Source: Planococcus circulans (GTDB lineage Bacteria; Bacillota; Bacilli; Bacillales_A; Planococcaceae). Taken from it: a stretch of DNA of 64,000 bases. The DNA is taken from contig NZ_JAIQCL010000004.1 of assembly GCF_020023385.1 (NCBI RefSeq), positions 1 to 64,000 of the forward strand. Reading direction: 5' to 3'. The translations under genes were made by a program, and so were the position numbers. The notes beneath the pieces were generated by a model. It was not told where the DNA came from and did not search any database. It worked only from the letters and a program-made list of their open reading frames with translations. Each line of letters begins with the position of its first letter. The first letter of the stretch is position 1. Of this stretch, positions 46,467-54,361 are shown piece by piece.

Positions 46467-47618
46467 TTGTTTAAGAAAGTAGGAGCCATCTTGCGAATTT
46501 TCATTTATGTTATTATCTTTTTTGCTTTTTTCGACTTATTTGCCCAACTTCCCATCATGAGCACTTATGCGGTGTCATTGGGTGCCAGTCCTTTTATCGC
46601 CGGACTCGCAGTCGGCATGTATTCACTGTCGAATACCTTCGGGAATGTCATTTCCGGTATTTTTTCAGATCGAAAAGGACCTTTTGCAATTCTCGTGACC
46701 GGCTTATTGTCGACCAGTTTAACCTTGTTTACATATGCTTCAATCGACGGCCCTTATAGCTTGCTTGCTGTCCGGTTTATCCACGGGCTCGCAGCTGGCC
46801 TGACAGTTCCCGCCGCTTTCACGTACTTGGCCAATCGAACTGAATCCGCTAAACGCGGCAAAGGAGCTGCTTTATCAGGCGCTTTTGTCGGGCTTGCAGC
46901 AATTCTTGGACCAGCGTATGGTGCAATCTATACAAGCCGAAACGATGTGCCGCAGACCATGTTCCTTACCGGAACGCTGATTCTGCTGATAGGAATAGCC
47001 GCATTTTTCATCTTGCGGCAGACCACCATCAAGAAAGACAAAGCTGTCAAAGACGCCGTTTCCTTCAAGGATATCTTAAAGAACAATGGGTTGATCCGTT
47101 CTTTTTCAGGCGCTTTTTTCCTGATGTTTTCACAAGGGGTCCTAGCTTATATGCTGCCGCTGAAAGTTGAAGGACTTGGGCTGGATTCCCCGCTCAGCGG
47201 TTTGCTGCTGAGCACCTTTGGAATTTCAGCCATCTTGGTGTTCCTGCTTCCCGTCAATCGAATTTTTGACGCTGCCAAACCCATCTACACCTTGATCGCC
47301 GGTTTTACGATAATGGGGGCTTCCCTGTTCTTTTTAAGTGCCGTGACAATTGAGCCGTTGCTGTATGCCAGCATGTGCACGTATGGGTTGGGCTTTGCTC
47401 TGCTGTTTCCTTCAATCAATTCCATATTGATCGATTCAACAAGTGTTTCAACCCGCGGACGCGCCTATGGGTATTTCTATGCTTTCTTTTCCATCGGTGT
47501 TGTAGCCGGATCGAGTATTACAGGAGCTTTTGCTTTAAGCCCCAATCAAGGATTTTTCGTCAGTGGCTCTCTATTGTTGATTATCGCTTCACTAAATATA
47601 TGGTCTTATAAAAAATAG
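46467..47618 (+). CDS. MFS transporter
   Basis: A carrier of about 383 aa with twelve predicted helices and motif A as SGIFSDRKGP. The start is uncertain: the frame opens at TTG 46440 without a ribosome site, while TTG 46467 has AAAGGG 5 bases before it and begins right before the first helix, so I use it. It resembles drug or sugar MFS exporters; the substrate cannot be read. Confidence 0.78.
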   Translation: MFKKVGAILRIFIYVIIFFAFFDLFAQLPIMSTYAVSLGASPFIAGLAVGMYSLSNTFGNVISGIFSDRKGPFAILVTGLLSTSLTLFTYASIDGPYSLLAVRFIHGLAAGLTVPAAFTYLANRTESAKRGKGAALSGAFVGLAAILGPAYGAIYTSRNDVPQTMFLTGTLILLIGIAAFFILRQTTIKKDKAVKDAVSFKDILKNNGLIRSFSGAFFLMFSQGVLAYMLPLKVEGLGLDSPLSGLLLSTFGISAILVFLLPVNRIFDAAKPIYTLIAGFTIMGASLFFLSAVTIEPLLYASMCTYGLGFALLFPSINSILIDSTSVSTRGRAYGYFYAFFSIGVVAGSSITGAFALSPNQGFFVSGSLLLIIASLNIWSYKK

Positions 47619-47626
47619 TTGGCAGT

Positions 47627-47656
47627 AAAAAGGATGGTCCCGGACCATCCTTTTTA
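47627..47656. terminator. bidirectional terminator
   Basis: The stem AAAAGGATGGTCC/GGACCATCCTTTT lies between convergent genes with A and T runs outside. Confidence 0.9.
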
Positions 47657-47657
47657 T

Positions 47658-48056
47658 TTATAAATTATCGGTGCTTATTTTATTTTCGGGAGCAGCTGAA
47701 CCTGTGTTTTCAGCTTTCTCTTTGCTGACATCGTTTGACGACAGCTTCACATCGTCCTTGTCTTTTTTATTGTCCTTTTCCTTCTGCTGCTGCTCGTTAT
47801 AATATTGAACACTTGCTGAGGCTCCACCTTCTGCAACCATTTTGTTTTCACGTTTTTCCGTATTGCTCAGCGTATCTGTAGTTTTCGAAGTCGGATTTCC
47901 ATCTTTGTCCAGGTTTTGTGATTCCATGTAAGAATTCACCTTCACTTTCGTATCATTGAACGCCTTCGTAGCTTTTTCACGATTTTCAGGATTCTTGAAA
48001 TATGCGTATGCTCCAGCAGCTAATCCTGCTAATAAGAGACCTCTTCCTCTTGCCAT
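47658..48056 (-). CDS. YtxH-like surface/stress protein
   Basis: A 132-aa protein. The N-terminal hydrophobic glycine-rich segment (RGLLLAGLAAGAYAYF) is followed by a YtxH-like amphipathic stretch (NPENREKATKAFND), then a long disordered tail rich in Lys, Asp, Glu and Ser. YtxH-type proteins are often general-stress products, but no good SigB promoter is seen here. I choose ATG 48054-48056, with AAGGAG 8 bases upstream. Confidence 0.7.
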   Translation of the reverse strand: MARGRGLLLAGLAAGAYAYFKNPENREKATKAFNDTKVKVNSYMESQNLDKDGNPTSKTTDTLSNTEKRENKMVAEGGASASVQYYNEQQQKEKDNKKDKDDVKLSSNDVSKEKAENTGSAAPENKISTDNL

Positions 48057-48148
48057 TTGCAGCACTCCTTCATCAATTTATATATTACTATTTATTTACC
48101 CTATTCTCTCCAAAGCTAATCCTCGATTGTATGTCAAAAGTATTACAT

Positions 48149-48595
48149 TTAACTAGTGGTAAGTTTCATGTCTACGTGCGGGATTCCATCTTCATCGTAG
48201 CTGTCTGAGACAGCTTGGAACCCAAATGATTGATAGAACTCCTGTAAGTATACTTGGCCCTGCAATTGGATGGCTTCCGCCCGCCATTCCCCTACAATGT
48301 AATCGATGCTCCGTTCCAATAGCTGCTTCGCTAAGCCACGTCCTCTGGCATCTTCTCGTACGATGACTCTCCCAATCGAAGGCAGCTCGTATTTTACGCC
48401 AGCGGGAACCAGTCGTGCATAGGCCAATACTTCCCCATTTTCAACATAAAGCAAATGAATGGATTGCTGGTCTAAATTATCCAACTCGGGATAAGGACAA
48501 TTTTGTTCAACGACAAATACATCTACCCGTAACTTCAGAACTCCGTATAATTCCCTTGCTGTAAAATCGTCGAATCGATAGGTATTCCAGTTCAT
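48149..48595 (-). CDS. ElaA-type GNAT acetyltransferase
   Basis: A 148-aa GNAT protein of the ElaA group. LYGVLKLRVDVFVVEQNCPYPELD is characteristic, and the CoA loop reads REDARGRGLAKQLL. ATG 48593-48595 has AAAGGAG 10 bases upstream; a GTG three codons earlier is too close. The substrate is unknown. It is divergent from another GNAT gene. Confidence 0.87.
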   Translation of the reverse strand: MNWNTYRFDDFTARELYGVLKLRVDVFVVEQNCPYPELDNLDQQSIHLLYVENGEVLAYARLVPAGVKYELPSIGRVIVREDARGRGLAKQLLERSIDYIVGEWRAEAIQLQGQVYLQEFYQSFGFQAVSDSYDEDGIPHVDMKLTTS

Positions 48596-48690
48596 ATCTG
48601 ACACACTCCTTTAGTTTCTATTATTCCACATTAGTGGCTATTGGACTCTTTTTTTGATATGATTGCAGAAAGAATTTCAGAGGTGATTGC

Positions 48691-49182
48691 ATGATTCGTA
48701 CCGGTACATCCGCAGATATTACATCTGTTCAGGAGATTGCCAAAGTTAGCTGGAATGATACGTACGCTGGAATCATTCCCTCTACAGTCCAAGAAAGTTT
48801 TTTAGATAAATCATATTCTACTCCTATGATGGAGATGCGTTTAAAGAGGACGATTATATTGCTTGCGGAACATGAAGGACAGCCTGTCGGGTTCGCCAAT
48901 TTCACGAAAGTGGATGAAGACGGAGATGCTGAGCTGATCGCCATTTACATGAAACCTGAATTTCAACGGTCAGGCTATGGCAAACAATTATTGAACAGCG
49001 GTCTAAGCTACCTGCTCAACGGCAACCAGTTATTTGTCTATGTCGAAAGCGAAAACACCAAAGGCCGCAACTTCTATGAAGCGAACGGCTTTGAGCTACT
49101 CGAAGAATTTGAAGAATTATTTGAAGGCCACCCTTTGCAGACCGCCAAATATGTCTACCACCTGAAAACAGCTGCCTTATAG
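48691..49182 (+). CDS. GNAT acetyltransferase
   Basis: A 163-aa single-domain N-acetyltransferase. The CoA loop is KPEFQRSGYGKQLL, with the C-terminal NTKGRNFYEANGFE. The ATG follows AGAGGTGATTGC. The substrate is unknown. Confidence 0.87.
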   Translation: MIRTGTSADITSVQEIAKVSWNDTYAGIIPSTVQESFLDKSYSTPMMEMRLKRTIILLAEHEGQPVGFANFTKVDEDGDAELIAIYMKPEFQRSGYGKQLLNSGLSYLLNGNQLFVYVESENTKGRNFYEANGFELLEEFEELFEGHPLQTAKYVYHLKTAAL

Positions 49183-49209
49183 GCGGCTGTTTTTTACAGA
49201 CTCAACTAA

Positions 49210-49257
49210 AAGAGACGTCCAGGGCATTTCCAGCCTGGACGTCTCTCTTTTTGATTT
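49210..49257. terminator. bidirectional terminator
   Basis: The stem AGAGACGTCCAGG/CCTGGACGTCTCT is followed by CTTTTT, between convergent genes. Confidence 0.85.
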
Positions 49258-49269
49258 ACAATGTCTGCT

Positions 49270-49866
49270 TTACAGCGGACGGTAAGGGGTATCATCGTCA
49301 TTGCTGCGATTACTGCGGGTTGTTGTATCATCGCGGCGCACCTCATCTTCACGGCGCACAGACTCTTCTTTGCGGCGAAGCTGATCCTCTTGATACTTGA
49401 AATCCTCATCGCGCAAATTCTGATCGTTTTGCACACGTGGTTTGCGGACAAAACACATGATTGCAGCGATGTAGAAAAGAATCGAGGTTAATGACAGCAA
49501 GCCTGCAAACAGACCGGCGACGATGAATAAGACACCGGCAATGGACGCTTTGTCAGTTTTGCGGAGATTAACTAAGGCGACAATTGCCAGAATTGTGCTT
49601 AATGCCAATAGCGCAATCAGCACCCATCCTACTACGCTGAAGCTTGAAGACATCATATCCATGACCATCTGGGCTTCTTCAGGATTTGAAAAGGCTGGAT
49701 CTGCCATAATTTCATCTTCTATATACTGCTGGAATTCTGGAGTACCTTGGACATTTGCGTAACTTGCCATCGCAAACCCGATTAAGGCAATCGCTAAAAC
49801 ATTAAAGATGATTCCGATAATGCCGAGCACTTTTTCTCCTGCTCTATTCACTGTTTCTTGGTTCAT
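49270..49866 (-). CDS. DUF4064-like membrane protein
   Basis: A 198-aa protein with four predicted helices (about residues 12-36, 77-97, 107-122 and 125-138). A strongly charged cytoplasmic tail rich in Arg, Asp and Glu (about 143-198) follows. The extracellular loop carries an acidic stretch. The helix pattern and the KVLGIIGIIFNVLA start resemble DUF4064 proteins of unknown function. Monocistronic. Confidence 0.75.
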   Translation of the reverse strand: MNQETVNRAGEKVLGIIGIIFNVLAIALIGFAMASYANVQGTPEFQQYIEDEIMADPAFSNPEEAQMVMDMMSSSFSVVGWVLIALLALSTILAIVALVNLRKTDKASIAGVLFIVAGLFAGLLSLTSILFYIAAIMCFVRKPRVQNDQNLRDEDFKYQEDQLRRKEESVRREDEVRRDDTTTRSNRSNDDDTPYRPL

Positions 49867-49963
49867 TCAATCCACCTCTTCCTATAGTCTCTTATGAGTA
49901 TACGTACAAATAAGGATTTGGTTACTTAATTACTCTGTTCCCCTAATAAAATTAATAAAACCT

Positions 49964-49988
49964 GTTTAAAATATGGGAAGTCGGGTAT
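49964..49988 (+). promoter_or_regulatory. consensus SigB promoter of a 32-aa gene
   Basis: GTTTAA (49964-49969), 13 bases, GGGTAT (49983-49988): a perfect match to both SigB hexamers. It lies 37 bases upstream of the start codon at 50026. Confidence 0.85.
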
Positions 49989-50025
49989 TTTAATAATAAC
50001 AAAGATTTGAAAGGAGTTCTATAAA

Positions 50026-50124
50026 ATGGAAAAAAACCTAATTTTTAGCCAAGCAGATTTCATGTACGGTGTTGGTGGAGCTTCGATTTTAACAGCTATC
50101 GTTTTCTTTATGACCAGCATCTAA
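50026..50124 (+). CDS. SigB-driven 32-aa membrane miniprotein
   Basis: ATG 50026-50028 with AAGGAG 9 bases upstream opens a 32-codon frame. The product has a short polar start (MEKNLIFSQADF) and one hydrophobic glycine-containing helix (GVGGASILTAIVFF) ending TSI. It is too short for usual gene finders. A perfect SigB promoter, strong ribosome site and terminator frame it, so I consider it a real stress-induced small membrane protein. The family is not recognised. Confidence 0.72.
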   Translation: MEKNLIFSQADFMYGVGGASILTAIVFFMTSI

Positions 50125-50138
50125 AGTGGAGGTAACAA

Positions 50139-50165
50139 ATGGTAAACTACATACTTGATAACTAG
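50139..50165 (+). other. 8-codon ORF with strong ribosome site
   Basis: GTGGAGGTAACAA precedes ATG 50139; the frame reads MVNYILDN and stops at 50165, directly before the terminator. It could be a translated micro-ORF of the SigB transcript or chance. Confidence 0.25.
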
Positions 50166-50166
50166 C

Positions 50167-50204
50167 AAAAGCAATCCACTGTAATTGAGAGCGGATTGCT
50201 TTTT
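50167..50204 (+). terminator. terminator of the small SigB transcript
   Basis: The stem AAAAGCAATCC/GGATTGCTTTT with a 14-base loop is followed by T and AT residues. Confidence 0.85.
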
Positions 50205-50236
50205 ATATGTTCACTTATTCAATTGGTACGAATTTT

Positions 50237-50518
50237 CTATATTTTGACGTCATCATATTCTTTGTAGCGGTCAAAAGCCGTTACGGCATAGGAGCACACA
50301 GGTTCCATTTTATAGCTATGTTCACGGGCGTAATCTGCTGCCTGATCCAAAAGCTTCTTGGCCATTCCCTGATTGCGCATCGACTCATCGACAAAGGTGT
50401 GTTCGATGACCATGACATTCGCCAGTTCTGTCCATGTGATTTCCGCTTTTGTCTCCCCTTGTTCTTCAAGGCGGTAGGCAAATTCATCACTGCCTAATTC
50501 AATTAATTTAAAGTCCAT
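50237..50518 (-). CDS. NATD1/YjdJ-type N-acetyltransferase-like protein
   Basis: A 93-aa short GNAT-fold protein. The core IEHTFVDESMRNQGMAKKLLD and the ending YSYKMEPVCSYAV-like KMEPVCSYA are the Acetyltransf_CG signature, smaller than normal GNATs. It starts 18 bases after the dioxygenase gene ends and is probably cotranscribed with it. The substrate is unknown. Confidence 0.85.
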   Translation of the reverse strand: MDFKLIELGSDEFAYRLEEQGETKAEITWTELANVMVIEHTFVDESMRNQGMAKKLLDQAADYAREHSYKMEPVCSYAVTAFDRYKEYDDVKI

Positions 50519-50536
50519 TCTTCCTTCTCCTCCTCT

Positions 50537-51505
50537 TCACTGATTGATGCTCAACGGACGAAGAGATGCTTCGATCTGAGCGCGTTTTGGCTCTAAAAAT
50601 GGCGGCAGCGCAAGCTCCTCTCCCAAGCTTTCCATCGGTTCGTCCGTTGCAAAGCCCGGTTCGTCTGTTGATAATTCAAAAAGAATCCCATTAGGCTCCC
50701 GGAAATAAATTGCCTTAAAGTAATAACGGTCGACTTCACCAGAAGTCACGAATCCGTTCGAACGCAAATACTCATTCCACTTGCTGTACTCTTCGAACGT
50801 TTTTACCCGGAACGCAACATGATGGACACTGCCTCTTCCCGGACGTTCCGGCGGAAGGTCCGAACGCTCCTCTAAGTGTATTTCGCCAGCGGGACCGCCT
50901 TTTCCTGTCGAAAAGACCAAAATATCTTTTTGCCCTTCTACAGTAGACGGATATGCCCCTATTTCTTCAAATCCCATAATGTCCGTCAGAACGGCAGCCG
51001 TTTTCTCGCTTTTGCGGACTGTCAATCGGACATGCCCCAAACCGACAATCGCGAACTCTTCCGGAACTCCAGTTTTGGTCCAAGGTATTCCATAGTCAAT
51101 GCCCTTGCCGTCATCAACGACCAGCATCAACCTGGAGCCTTCAAAATCCTGAAACGTCAAAGTCGGGCGGTTGAAACGCTCTTCAATTTTTCCGTGGGGA
51201 ACTTCGAATTCATCAAAACGTCCAGTCCAATAATCCAAAGCTGCTTCACTTTTCACTCGGAATGCGGTATTGCTGATGCTCGAAACCCCTGGATGCGTCC
51301 GTCCAGCCATCGGAATATCGAAATACGTCATGTCAGTACCCGGAGTGCCGACAGCATCTGCATAAAACAGGTGGTAGGAAGATGGATTGTCCTGATTGAC
51401 ACTTTTTTTCACTAAGCGCATCCCCAGTATCCGTGTAAAAAAATCGTGGTTGGCATCGGCATTGGCGGTCAAAGCTGAAACGTGGTGAATTCCTTCTAAT
51501 TTCAT
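50537..51505 (-). CDS. mhqO: ring-cleaving dioxygenase (MhqO-like)
   Basis: A 322-aa protein with two vicinal-oxygen-chelate domains (about residues 1-140 and 150-300). Metal-ligand positions are visible as GIHHVSAL, SVHHVAFRV and ILFELSTDEPGF. It resembles B. subtilis MhqO/MhqE, which act on quinones and hydroquinones. A palindrome matching the MhqR operator lies just upstream. The mhqR gene itself is not in the window. Confidence 0.85.
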   Translation of the reverse strand: MKLEGIHHVSALTANADANHDFFTRILGMRLVKKSVNQDNPSSYHLFYADAVGTPGTDMTYFDIPMAGRTHPGVSSISNTAFRVKSEAALDYWTGRFDEFEVPHGKIEERFNRPTLTFQDFEGSRLMLVVDDGKGIDYGIPWTKTGVPEEFAIVGLGHVRLTVRKSEKTAAVLTDIMGFEEIGAYPSTVEGQKDILVFSTGKGGPAGEIHLEERSDLPPERPGRGSVHHVAFRVKTFEEYSKWNEYLRSNGFVTSGEVDRYYFKAIYFREPNGILFELSTDEPGFATDEPMESLGEELALPPFLEPKRAQIEASLRPLSINQ

Positions 51506-51521
51506 ATAAGTTCCTCCTATT

Positions 51522-51539
51522 TATCTTGAATTCGAGATA
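51522..51539. promoter_or_regulatory. MhqR-type operator
   Basis: TATCTTGAATTCGAGATA has only one imperfect pair and matches the inverted repeat known for MhqR-controlled genes (TATCTCGAATTCGAGATA). It lies 17 bases upstream of the dioxygenase start, overlapping the leader. Confidence 0.75.
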
Positions 51540-51592
51540 TTTATTTCATAGTAGCATTGTCTTTTATTCCACGCAAGCCATTGAGCTTCATA

Positions 51593-51631
51593 AAAAAAAG
51601 ACAAGCCCTAAGTTTCGGGCTTGCCTTTTTT
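51593..51631. terminator. terminator after the DUF1002 gene
   Basis: The stem GACAAGCCC/GGGCTTGCC with T runs on both sides, on the minus strand ending in about 8 T. Confidence 0.85.
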
Positions 51632-51635
51632 CGGG

Positions 51636-52523
51636 TTAATTCATCCAACCGCGTACTGTATCAGCCAGGTTTCTAAAGAAAGTTTTGACGCTTTCCCAAA
51701 AACCTTCATCATTGACGATGTTGCCGATTTTGTCTTCAATCGTCTTGCTCAAATCTTCCAACTGAGTTGACCACTGGGAAAAATCGATGTCAAGCTGACG
51801 GATACGGTCCATCAGATCAACCAACAATTGACGATCTTCCGGGCTTAATTCGATTTGAAGCTTGCTCAGTTGATCTTCGACAATCTGTTCCACTTCTTCA
51901 CGTGATGCCGGGTTTTGCTCAGCAATCTGTTTTTTGATTTCGGTTAACAGCTCGCTGACTTTGGCATCTTCCACGCCGCCGTCCGCAAGTTCAGTCGCTA
52001 CAGTCAATTCGTCATTTGCAACGTCTGTCCGTTCCGGATCCAGCTCTTCACCGTTCACTTCATAAGCTTTGTAGATTCCGACAAGTGCTGAGTGGCCGGT
52101 TACCTTTTTGGGCGCCGCAACTTCCACAGTAGCATTTTCAATTCCTGCAGTCAGCATGGCATTGGCGTACATTTCAGATGTCACTTGTGTAATATTATCG
52201 GGCGTCACGATTTCTATGACCAGTCCGTTGCCTTCATCTTTGCGTGTGATTTTAGCAGACGAATACATATTGGCACGGGAATCGCCATCTTTAATGTAAC
52301 TGACCAAATCCTGGCCAGTCACTTCGATTTCTTCTACATCAGCTTCTCCTGCAACATCCAGGCTTTCAGCAACAGATGCTTTTTCATCAGCCGACAGATT
52401 GCCTCCGTAAACAACGATTGGCAGGCCGAATTTTTCATTGATGCCGACATTTGCCGAACTGTATGATGGCAGGACGACAGACAGCGTAAACAGTAATGCT
52501 ATGACAGTGAGTAATTTTTTCAT
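51636..52523 (-). CDS. secreted DUF1002 protein (YpuA-like)
   Basis: A 295-aa exported protein. A signal peptide (residues 1-25, cleavage after SSA) is followed by a DUF1002 domain (about 28-200), then a helical acidic C-terminal region (about 205-295). B. subtilis YpuA is similar and is cell-wall related. The function is unknown. Monocistronic, with a terminator downstream. Confidence 0.82.
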   Translation of the reverse strand: MKKLLTVIALLFTLSVVLPSYSSANVGINEKFGLPIVVYGGNLSADEKASVAESLDVAGEADVEEIEVTGQDLVSYIKDGDSRANMYSSAKITRKDEGNGLVIEIVTPDNITQVTSEMYANAMLTAGIENATVEVAAPKKVTGHSALVGIYKAYEVNGEELDPERTDVANDELTVATELADGGVEDAKVSELLTEIKKQIAEQNPASREEVEQIVEDQLSKLQIELSPEDRQLLVDLMDRIRQLDIDFSQWSTQLEDLSKTIEDKIGNIVNDEGFWESVKTFFRNLADTVRGWMN

Positions 52524-52577
52524 TTTTTTATTGCCCCTTTCTTCAAATTAATACGAAATCAATTTGAAAAGGTTCCT

Positions 52578-53438
52578 TTATTTCGTCGACTTGGTCCATC
52601 CTTCTTCCTGGATGATCTGACGATTCTTATACAATTTGCCGAGCGCGCGCTTGAATGCCGCTTTGCTCATGCCGAAGATTTCCTGGATTTCGTCCGGTGA
52701 AGATTTATCGGTGAACGGCATCTTGCCGCCCGACTCTTCGAGATAACGCATGATTTCATCCGCGTCATCAGACAAACGTTCCTGTTTTCTTGGGAGCAAC
52801 GAGCCGTTAAGTGTACCATCGTCTTTGACATCAATGATGCGGACGGTTTTTTCTTCCCCAAGGCGTGGTTCTTCATGGCGTTCTGTTTCGTGAACAAAGA
52901 TCCGGTACATTTCAGGTACGGACAGCATGAAAGTCCCAACCGGCAACAAACGGTAAGCGCGTGCCTGCACATTTTGGTTAAAGGCGGTTTCGGGCGCCGG
53001 CTGCATCAGTTCCAACACTTTTTCTTCAGTTGCCAGACGCCCGTACAAATCGCCGTGGCGATCTGTACGAAGCGTCATAAAGATATGGTCGCCCTGCTTT
53101 GGCCATAATTCCGTAATCTGCGGAAGATCGGCTGGCAGTAGATAAACTTCGCGTGTGGTGCCGATATCAACTACTGCGCCTTCACGTGGTGATACTTTTA
53201 ATACTTTCGCCCAGCCATACTCACTCGGCAGGATATGAGGAATCATCGGTGTGGCTGAAACCCCTCCCTGACGGTTACGGTAAAGGAAAACTTCAATCTC
53301 TTCCCCGATTTCCTGGCCTTCTTCTATTTCTGATGCGTTCATCATTACTTCATCGCCTGAACCATCCGATAAGATCCATTGCGATGTTGAACGGTCTTTC
53401 ACTTGCAGTACCGCTTTTAACCCTGGGTGTAAAGCCAT
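52578..53438 (-). CDS. cvfB: CvfB-type S1 RNA-binding protein
   Basis: A 286-aa protein with tandem S1-like domains (residues 1-215) and a C-terminal winged helix (about 225-280, MSKAAFKRALGKLYKNRQI). S. aureus CvfB binds RNA and affects virulence gene expression; B. subtilis YitL is the counterpart. The start ATG has AGGAGGAG upstream. It lies 21 bases downstream of mntR and may be cotranscribed. Confidence 0.9.
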   Translation of the reverse strand: MALHPGLKAVLQVKDRSTSQWILSDGSGDEVMMNASEIEEGQEIGEEIEVFLYRNRQGGVSATPMIPHILPSEYGWAKVLKVSPREGAVVDIGTTREVYLLPADLPQITELWPKQGDHIFMTLRTDRHGDLYGRLATEEKVLELMQPAPETAFNQNVQARAYRLLPVGTFMLSVPEMYRIFVHETERHEEPRLGEEKTVRIIDVKDDGTLNGSLLPRKQERLSDDADEIMRYLEESGGKMPFTDKSSPDEIQEIFGMSKAAFKRALGKLYKNRQIIQEEGWTKSTK

Positions 53439-53459
53439 AATTAGCTCCTCCTATTTCTC

Positions 53460-53882
53460 TTAACTTTCTTTTCCTTCTTTATTCAGCTGTTCCAGCTTTT
53501 CCGTAAACTCCGGGCTTTCTTCCAGCAGTTGGACCAAATCGGCAATTCGATCGATTGAATTCCAGCTCAGATGATGCTCGATTCCTTCAACATCCCCATA
53601 GATCCGCTCTTCATCTACACCGATCAACCGAAGAAATTGTTCAAGCAAGCCGTGCCGTTCCAATAGGCGTTTGCCAAGCTTCTGGCCTCTTGGCGTCAAC
53701 ACAAGGCCTCTGTATCGTTCGTATATCAAGTACCCGTCTTTATCCAGCTTCTGCACCATCTTGGTGACAGAAGACGGCAGCACAGATAAGGCCTCCGCAA
53801 TATCCGAGACACGCGCATAACCTTTTTGCTCAATTAATGAATAGATGATTTCAATATGGTCTTCCATACTTGGAGTAGGCAA
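53460..53882 (-). CDS. mntR: manganese-responsive repressor MntR
   Basis: A 140-aa DtxR-family repressor. The N-terminal winged helix contains [27 protein letters not shown]; the dimer domain has [16 protein letters not shown]. Starting at TTG 53880-53882 (GGGAGGAA upstream) places the Mn ligands Asp8 and Glu11 at their known numbers; other ligands sit in RHGLLEQ and DVEGIEHH. In B. subtilis it represses Mn importers and activates MneP/MneS exporters. No Mn transporter gene is adjacent here. Confidence 0.95.
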   Translation of the reverse strand: MPTPSMEDHIEIIYSLIEQKGYARVSDIAEALSVLPSSVTKMVQKLDKDGYLIYERYRGLVLTPRGQKLGKRLLERHGLLEQFLRLIGVDEERIYGDVEGIEHHLSWNSIDRIADLVQLLEESPEFTEKLEQLNKEGKES

Positions 53883-53983
53883 AATTCTTTCCTCCCTCAC
53901 GTAGCTATGTTCAGTTTACTATACCGCCATCATTGAAACAACTGGACTTGTCGCCCCTTATAACAGTCCGTTTTTTCAGAAAG

Positions 53984-54009
53984 GTTTAAGCTTATTGGTG
54001 TCAGGGTAG
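53984..54009 (+). promoter_or_regulatory. SigB promoter of a 51-aa gene
   Basis: GTTTAA (53984-53989), 14 bases, GGGTAG (54004-54009): a perfect -35 and one mismatch in the -10, 48 bases upstream of the start codon at 54058. Confidence 0.8.
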
Positions 54010-54057
54010 TTATTACTATAAGCAAAATAGTTATTATTGAAAGGACAGGTGAAAAAC

Positions 54058-54213
54058 ATGGGACGTATTCTTTGGATTATCTTAGCAGTTATTATCGTAG
54101 TATGGCTAATCGGATTCTTAATGGACGTAGCAGGCGGACTAATACACATTCTTTTAATCATTGCTGCAATCGTTTTAGTTATCAACTTAGTAACTGGACG
54201 TAAAGGCGTATAG
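54058..54213 (+). CDS. SigB-driven 51-aa membrane protein (Lmo0937-like)
   Basis: ATG 54058-54060 follows AAAGGACAGGTG. The 51-aa product has two hydrophobic helices (residues 4-21 and 26-45) flanked by GRILW at the start and TGRKGV at the end. The pattern is that of the Lmo0937/DUF5670 family of small stress-induced membrane proteins. It stands alone between a SigB promoter and an exceptionally strong terminator. Confidence 0.8.
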   Translation: MGRILWIILAVIIVVWLIGFLMDVAGGLIHILLIIAAIVLVINLVTGRKGV

Positions 54214-54238
54214 CCATAGCATTCGATGAAGAAATACA

Positions 54239-54289
54239 GGGTTGTTCCAAAAGCCATGATAAATGGCTTTTGGAACAACCTTTTCTTTT
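54239..54289 (+). terminator. very strong terminator after the 51-aa gene
   Basis: A perfect 18-bp stem (GGTTGTTCCAAAAGCCAT with its complement, 5-base loop) is followed by TTTTCTTTTT. Confidence 0.92.
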
Positions 54290-54315
54290 TGCATTTTTGC
54301 TTATCCACCCAATAT

Positions 54316-54361
54316 AAAAAGCAGGAGAGGAAAAATCAACGATTTCCCTCTCCTGCTTTTT
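54316..54361 (-). terminator. terminator after the double-GNAT gene
   Basis: The stem AAAAAGCAGGAGAGG with CCTCTCCTGCTTTTT has a loop of about 16 bases; on the minus strand it ends in T5. It overlaps the stop codon. Confidence 0.85.

Noticed and set aside
48057-48140. SigB promoter for the YtxH-like gene
   Set aside because: A GGGTAA occurs on the minus strand, but the -35 position reads GATTAG, too far from GTTTAA.
53976-54308. 110-codon minus-strand frame
   Set aside because: Antisense to the 51-aa gene, its SigB promoter and its terminator; the plus-strand signals are much stronger.
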